A stretch of 64,000 nt of DNA from Quercus robur. Taxonomy: Eukaryota; Streptophyta; Magnoliopsida; Fagales; Fagaceae. The number at the start of each line of letters is the position of its first letter. Position 1 is the stretch's first letter. The position numbers and the translations under genes are program-made. Under the pieces are notes generated by a model, which did not search any database, had not been told where the DNA came from, and worked only from the letters and a program-made list of their open reading frames with translations. This document shows, one piece after another, positions 61,449 to 64,000 of this stretch. The stretch spans positions 26,630,782 through 26,694,781 of the forward strand of contig NC_065535.1 of the NCBI RefSeq assembly GCF_932294415.1, read 5' to 3'.

Positions 61449-61540
61449 GTTGGGTTCTAAGGAGTAAAAGAACGCTGAGCAAGCAAGCACACAGAAATGT
61501 GGTCGGCAGAGAGTAGGCGCTAAAAATCAGAGGCAAAGGA
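61449..61540 (-). other. Probable non-coding leader exon of the antisense gene
   Basis: A strong donor CCCAAC|GTAAGTCT on the minus strand at 61449/61448 and an acceptor TTTGTAG directly before the ATG at 61373 define a 75-bp intron. The upstream exon has no ATG. Its start, about 30 bases below the TATA box, is inferred. The old copy keeps a donor at the same place (near 31888). Confidence 0.6.
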
Positions 61541-61567
61541 AAAGTGGAGTGACGTTTGGAGAAGAAC

Positions 61568-61575
61568 TATTTATA
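61568..61575 (-). promoter_or_regulatory. TATA box of the antisense gene
   Basis: TATAAATA on the minus strand (context GGCTCTATAAATAGTTCTTC), about 300 bp inside the element from the 3' LTR. It is conserved in the old copy at 32011-32018. Confidence 0.7.
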
Positions 61576-61854
61576 GAGCCAGAAGGAATGGGGGAAGAAG
61601 AAACGCTTGATCACACAATAAATGGGCACAGCGAACGAGCGACCCAGCAAATGCCAAGCGTAACCGATTTGCGCACCGCTTCGGTCCACGAACCGTCAGG
61701 CAATAATGACGTCTGCGCCTGGCGCTGCGAAACGGCGCGTCTTTTGAGATGGCTATTAATGAGAAATGACAGCCAGAAGTCCCAGACTAAAAGATTCCCG
61801 AGGTCAAGAAGCCCAGGCAGCTCCTTGATTCTCCTCGGCAACCGAGTATGAATC

Positions 61855-61863
61855 AAGGGGGGG
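61855..61863 (+). other. Polypurine tract, young Gypsy
   Basis: AAGGGGGGG, four bases before the 3' LTR; the plus-strand primer of reverse transcription. Confidence 0.85.
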
Positions 61864-61867
61864 CTAT

Positions 61868-62473
61868 TGTACGGCACCGAGCTCCCAAAGCCCATACAAG
61901 CCTTGGGCCCAGACCCATCTAGGCCCCGGGCCCAAGCCCGTACCAGCCTCGGGCGCAGGCCCAGCAGATAGTTCCCGTTACCTTATGCCTTTCTTAAAAC
62001 TGCCTTAGGGCCAAAAACAAGTTTTGGTTATTAAGCTCCCGGGGTTGACCGGTTAACATTTCCCGGTAGAGCGCATGAGCCAATACCCGGGAAGGTCATG
62101 ATATGCACGGGAACGTGAGTCGCCGAACACAATCGGTGAAAATGGAGCCAAGTTCCAAGATCATAAATGCTGCACCGCCCTCTCACCTAAAACAGCCACT
62201 TTAACCAGATGATACTGGACCTTCAATAGCACTAACGATGAACATAATCATGGTCTCCCCACTAACCTTGGCTATAAATAGAGGAAAGATGGGAGAAGAA
62301 GGGGTTCAGAAAGATTGAGAGAAAAATAGTCAAGGAGAGAGCATTTTCAACTGAGTGTTGCTTTGAGTCTCTCTGCCGAGAACGACCCATTGTAGGAAAT
62401 CCTTAAACCCACTACAAATAAATTGTGAGCCCAGGGGATCTAAGGCCCAGAGTTCTTGTACTTGGTTCTTACA
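61868..62473 (+). repeat. 3' LTR, young Gypsy
   Basis: Identical to the 5' LTR except for one base near its end. Confidence 0.95.
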
Positions 62474-62680
62474 TAAACAAAGCCAAGTAAATATAAAATG
62501 GTCATCAGCAAAGATCACATAAAATCTCTTACCACCTCTAGTCATTGGGTATTTTAAATCATCCAAATTACTATGTACCAAACTAAGGAGTATGGTTCCT
62601 TTTGTTACGGATTTGCAAGGTTTTTTTATTTCAAATTCACAAAAACCTATCCACCATCTCAAAACAGCACATATAGCCAA
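62474..62680 (-). pseudogene. Copia pre-integrase/integrase fragment
   Basis: The minus strand reads CEFEIKKPCKSVTKGT, LVHSNLDDLKYPMTRGGKRF and YVIFADDHFIFTWLCL, the end of the pre-integrase region and the start of the integrase core (HSDL...TRGGK...DDHS in intact relatives). The frame continues without a gap into 51930-51870 once the Gypsy element and one TAAAC are removed. Confidence 0.8.
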
Positions 62681-62698
62681 TAAAAATATGTGTGTGGG

Positions 62699-62726
<28 letters not shown>
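62699..62726. repeat. (AT)n microsatellite
   Basis: About fourteen TA units. Confidence 0.9.
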
Positions 62727-62730
<4 letters not shown>

Positions 62731-62734
62731 TCAC

Positions 62735-64000
62735 TCTTGCACTTGGTGGATAAAAGGAATATTTATTCCCACAAAAGCTTATCCACTAGCCCAACATACT
62801 AGTTTGATCATTTTTTTTTATATAAGAATTTTTAATTATTTTCCATAATTTCTCATTTCATATATTTGTGTCAAGAGATGTAAAAAATAATAGCATTTGT
62901 ACATAGAGCCAATAGCCTTTAGCTACTAGAAACCACTCTTAGGAACGTTCAAAATTTTACAAGAATAAGACACTTAATATTTTGTAAAATTGGACATCAT
63001 TATACCACAATTGTATAATAAAAATGTTTAATCATTCACAATTTCTGATTCACACAACCATAAATGATTACTTGAATACTTTGGCAAGGAAGATAATATT
63101 TAATTTAATTATGCTCCCTCCGTCCCAGTTTGTTTGTCTTCTATTCTATTTTGGGATGTCCTAAAATATTGTCCTGTTTCTAGTTTGTTTGTCCTTTATT
63201 TCCAAAACCATTTGAAAAGAAAACCAACAAAATATTTAAAAAATCAAACTAATTGGGCACCTTTTTAGTTGTTTCATTAAGAATAACTCTTAAAAAAAAA
63301 AAAGTTGATAAAAAACTCAATCTTACGCGCCATTCTCTCTCTCTTTTTTTCTCTTTTTTTTTTTTTTTTTTCTTCTTCTTCTTTGATGGAATCTTACACT
63401 CCATTCTCTCCAAATTAATGAAACCCCCAAAAAAAAAAAAAAAAATGAACAATCTACTCATCTTACTTTGTCTTTATCAACTATCAAGTCGCTCATCTTA
63501 CTTTGTTTGGAAAGGCAAGAATTGAAGAGAGGAACTCTAGATCTATTTACGTATGAGAATTTTATAGGCAATGAAATATTGCCAAAAATTTTCACTTAGT
63601 AAATTTTTTTTCCAGCCACCATTAAAAAAAAAAAAAAATTCAGGTTTGAATTGGCGCCAATGAAATTCCTGACTTAGAGCAGTTACAATTTGTCTTTTAG
63701 AAGTATTGGGTTTTTAAATTTTGATTAAAAAGATAAACTAGAATTTGTATTTGAAGTAATCCAAAATTGCTTGGAGCCAATACCCAATAGTTTTTGTATT
63801 GTGGTAGTTGTAGATTTTTCAAATTTGATTAAGAGGATAAGTTACAACTTGTGCTATGTAATTTCAAAAATGCTAATACTGGTAAGGAGCAGATTTTTAT
63901 GCATGTAATTTCAGATTTAAGATGTGTTTGGATACCGCTTATTTTGTTGAAAACTGAAAACACTGTAGTAAATTAATTTTTAAATGTGTGAATAGTGCTG
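62735..64000. other. Right-hand AT-rich DNA
   Basis: Apart from the Stowaway remnant, poly-T/poly-A runs and, from about 63925, the start of an element resembling the left end of the one at 34282, nothing is recognisable. The 5' part of the interrupted Copia may continue beyond the window. Confidence 0.4.
63109..63205. mobile_element. Truncated Stowaway-type MITE
   Basis: CTCCCTCCGTCCCAGTTTGTTTGTC after a TA dinucleotide is the well-known Stowaway (Tc1/mariner MITE) terminus. A second partial phrase TAGTTTGTTTGTCC follows. No matching right terminus was found, so it is partial or rearranged. Confidence 0.6.

Larger units (their letters stand above)
51931..62473 (+). mobile_element. Young, apparently complete Gypsy/Tat retrotransposon (10,543 bp)
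   Basis: Two 606-bp LTRs (51931-52536 and 61868-62473) differ at one base (T at 52514, A at 62451). The 5-bp target duplication TAAAC is perfect (51926-51930 and 62474-62478). The order is LTR, primer-binding site, gag-protease, TAG, RT-RNase H-aRNH-integrase, 70-bp tandem array, antisense gene, polypurine tract, LTR. The second, archaeal-type RNase H and the antisense gene place it in the Tat lineage. It inserted into the integrase region of the minus-strand Copia, whose frame is continuous across the insertion point. GC content is well above that of its surroundings. Confidence 0.95.

Overview
The window is nuclear DNA of a eudicot plant, probably a woody one; I cannot fix the genus. The evidence is a plant family-1 glycosyltransferase gene, a plant class III peroxidase gene, GT-AG introns, AT-rich intergenic DNA full of microsatellites and small inverted-repeat elements, and several plant-type LTR retrotransposons. 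No bacterial genes, CRISPR arrays, rRNA or convincing tRNA genes were seen.

Left third (1-19.8 kb): AT-rich tandem repeats (about 130-2130), a probable Ogre-type LTR with part of its primer-binding site (about 2640-3824), then a two-exon UGT87-like glycosyltransferase gene on the minus strand (4286-9147). Its 3.46-kb intron holds a small CACTA element (5536-7069) with a MULE-type element nested inside it (5722-6996), plus a third insertion (7277-8570). Next come a Pack-MULE carrying an F-box gene fragment (10167-11635) and a 6.2-kb non-autonomous CACTA element (12624-18812) carrying pieces of an R2R3-MYB gene and of an FCF2 rRNA-processing gene. The CACTA element sits beside a decayed partial duplicate of the UGT locus (18816-19560).

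Middle (19.8-41.3 kb): a minus-strand Copia remnant (3' LTR 19815-20714, RT/RNase H 21255-22720) abuts an old, stop-riddled Tat-type Gypsy element (22718-32872). Then come AT-rich DNA with small inverted-repeat elements and a four-exon class III peroxidase gene (36725-38974, minus) with a single in-frame TGA.

Right third (41.3-64 kb): nested retrotransposons. A minus-strand Copia (3' LTR at 41316, integrase pieces out to about 62680) is interrupted by a SIRE-like gag-only Copia element (44560-51811) and by a young Gypsy/Tat element (51931-62473). The SIRE-like gag is itself split by a solo LTR (48596-50532). The young element has 606-bp LTRs that differ at one position, a perfect 5-bp target duplication, an intact gag-protease frame, and an intact RT-RNase H-aRNH-integrase frame separated from it by one in-frame TAG.

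The two Gypsy copies are the most informative part. Both keep (i) the same TAG-CAATTA context between gag-pro and pol, which matches the tobamovirus-type leaky stop; (ii) a tandem array just after pol, with 70-bp units in one and 77-bp units in the other; and (iii) an antisense, intron-containing gene with its own TATA box next to the 3' LTR. In the young copy this antisense gene reads as a 709-residue protein over three coding exons.
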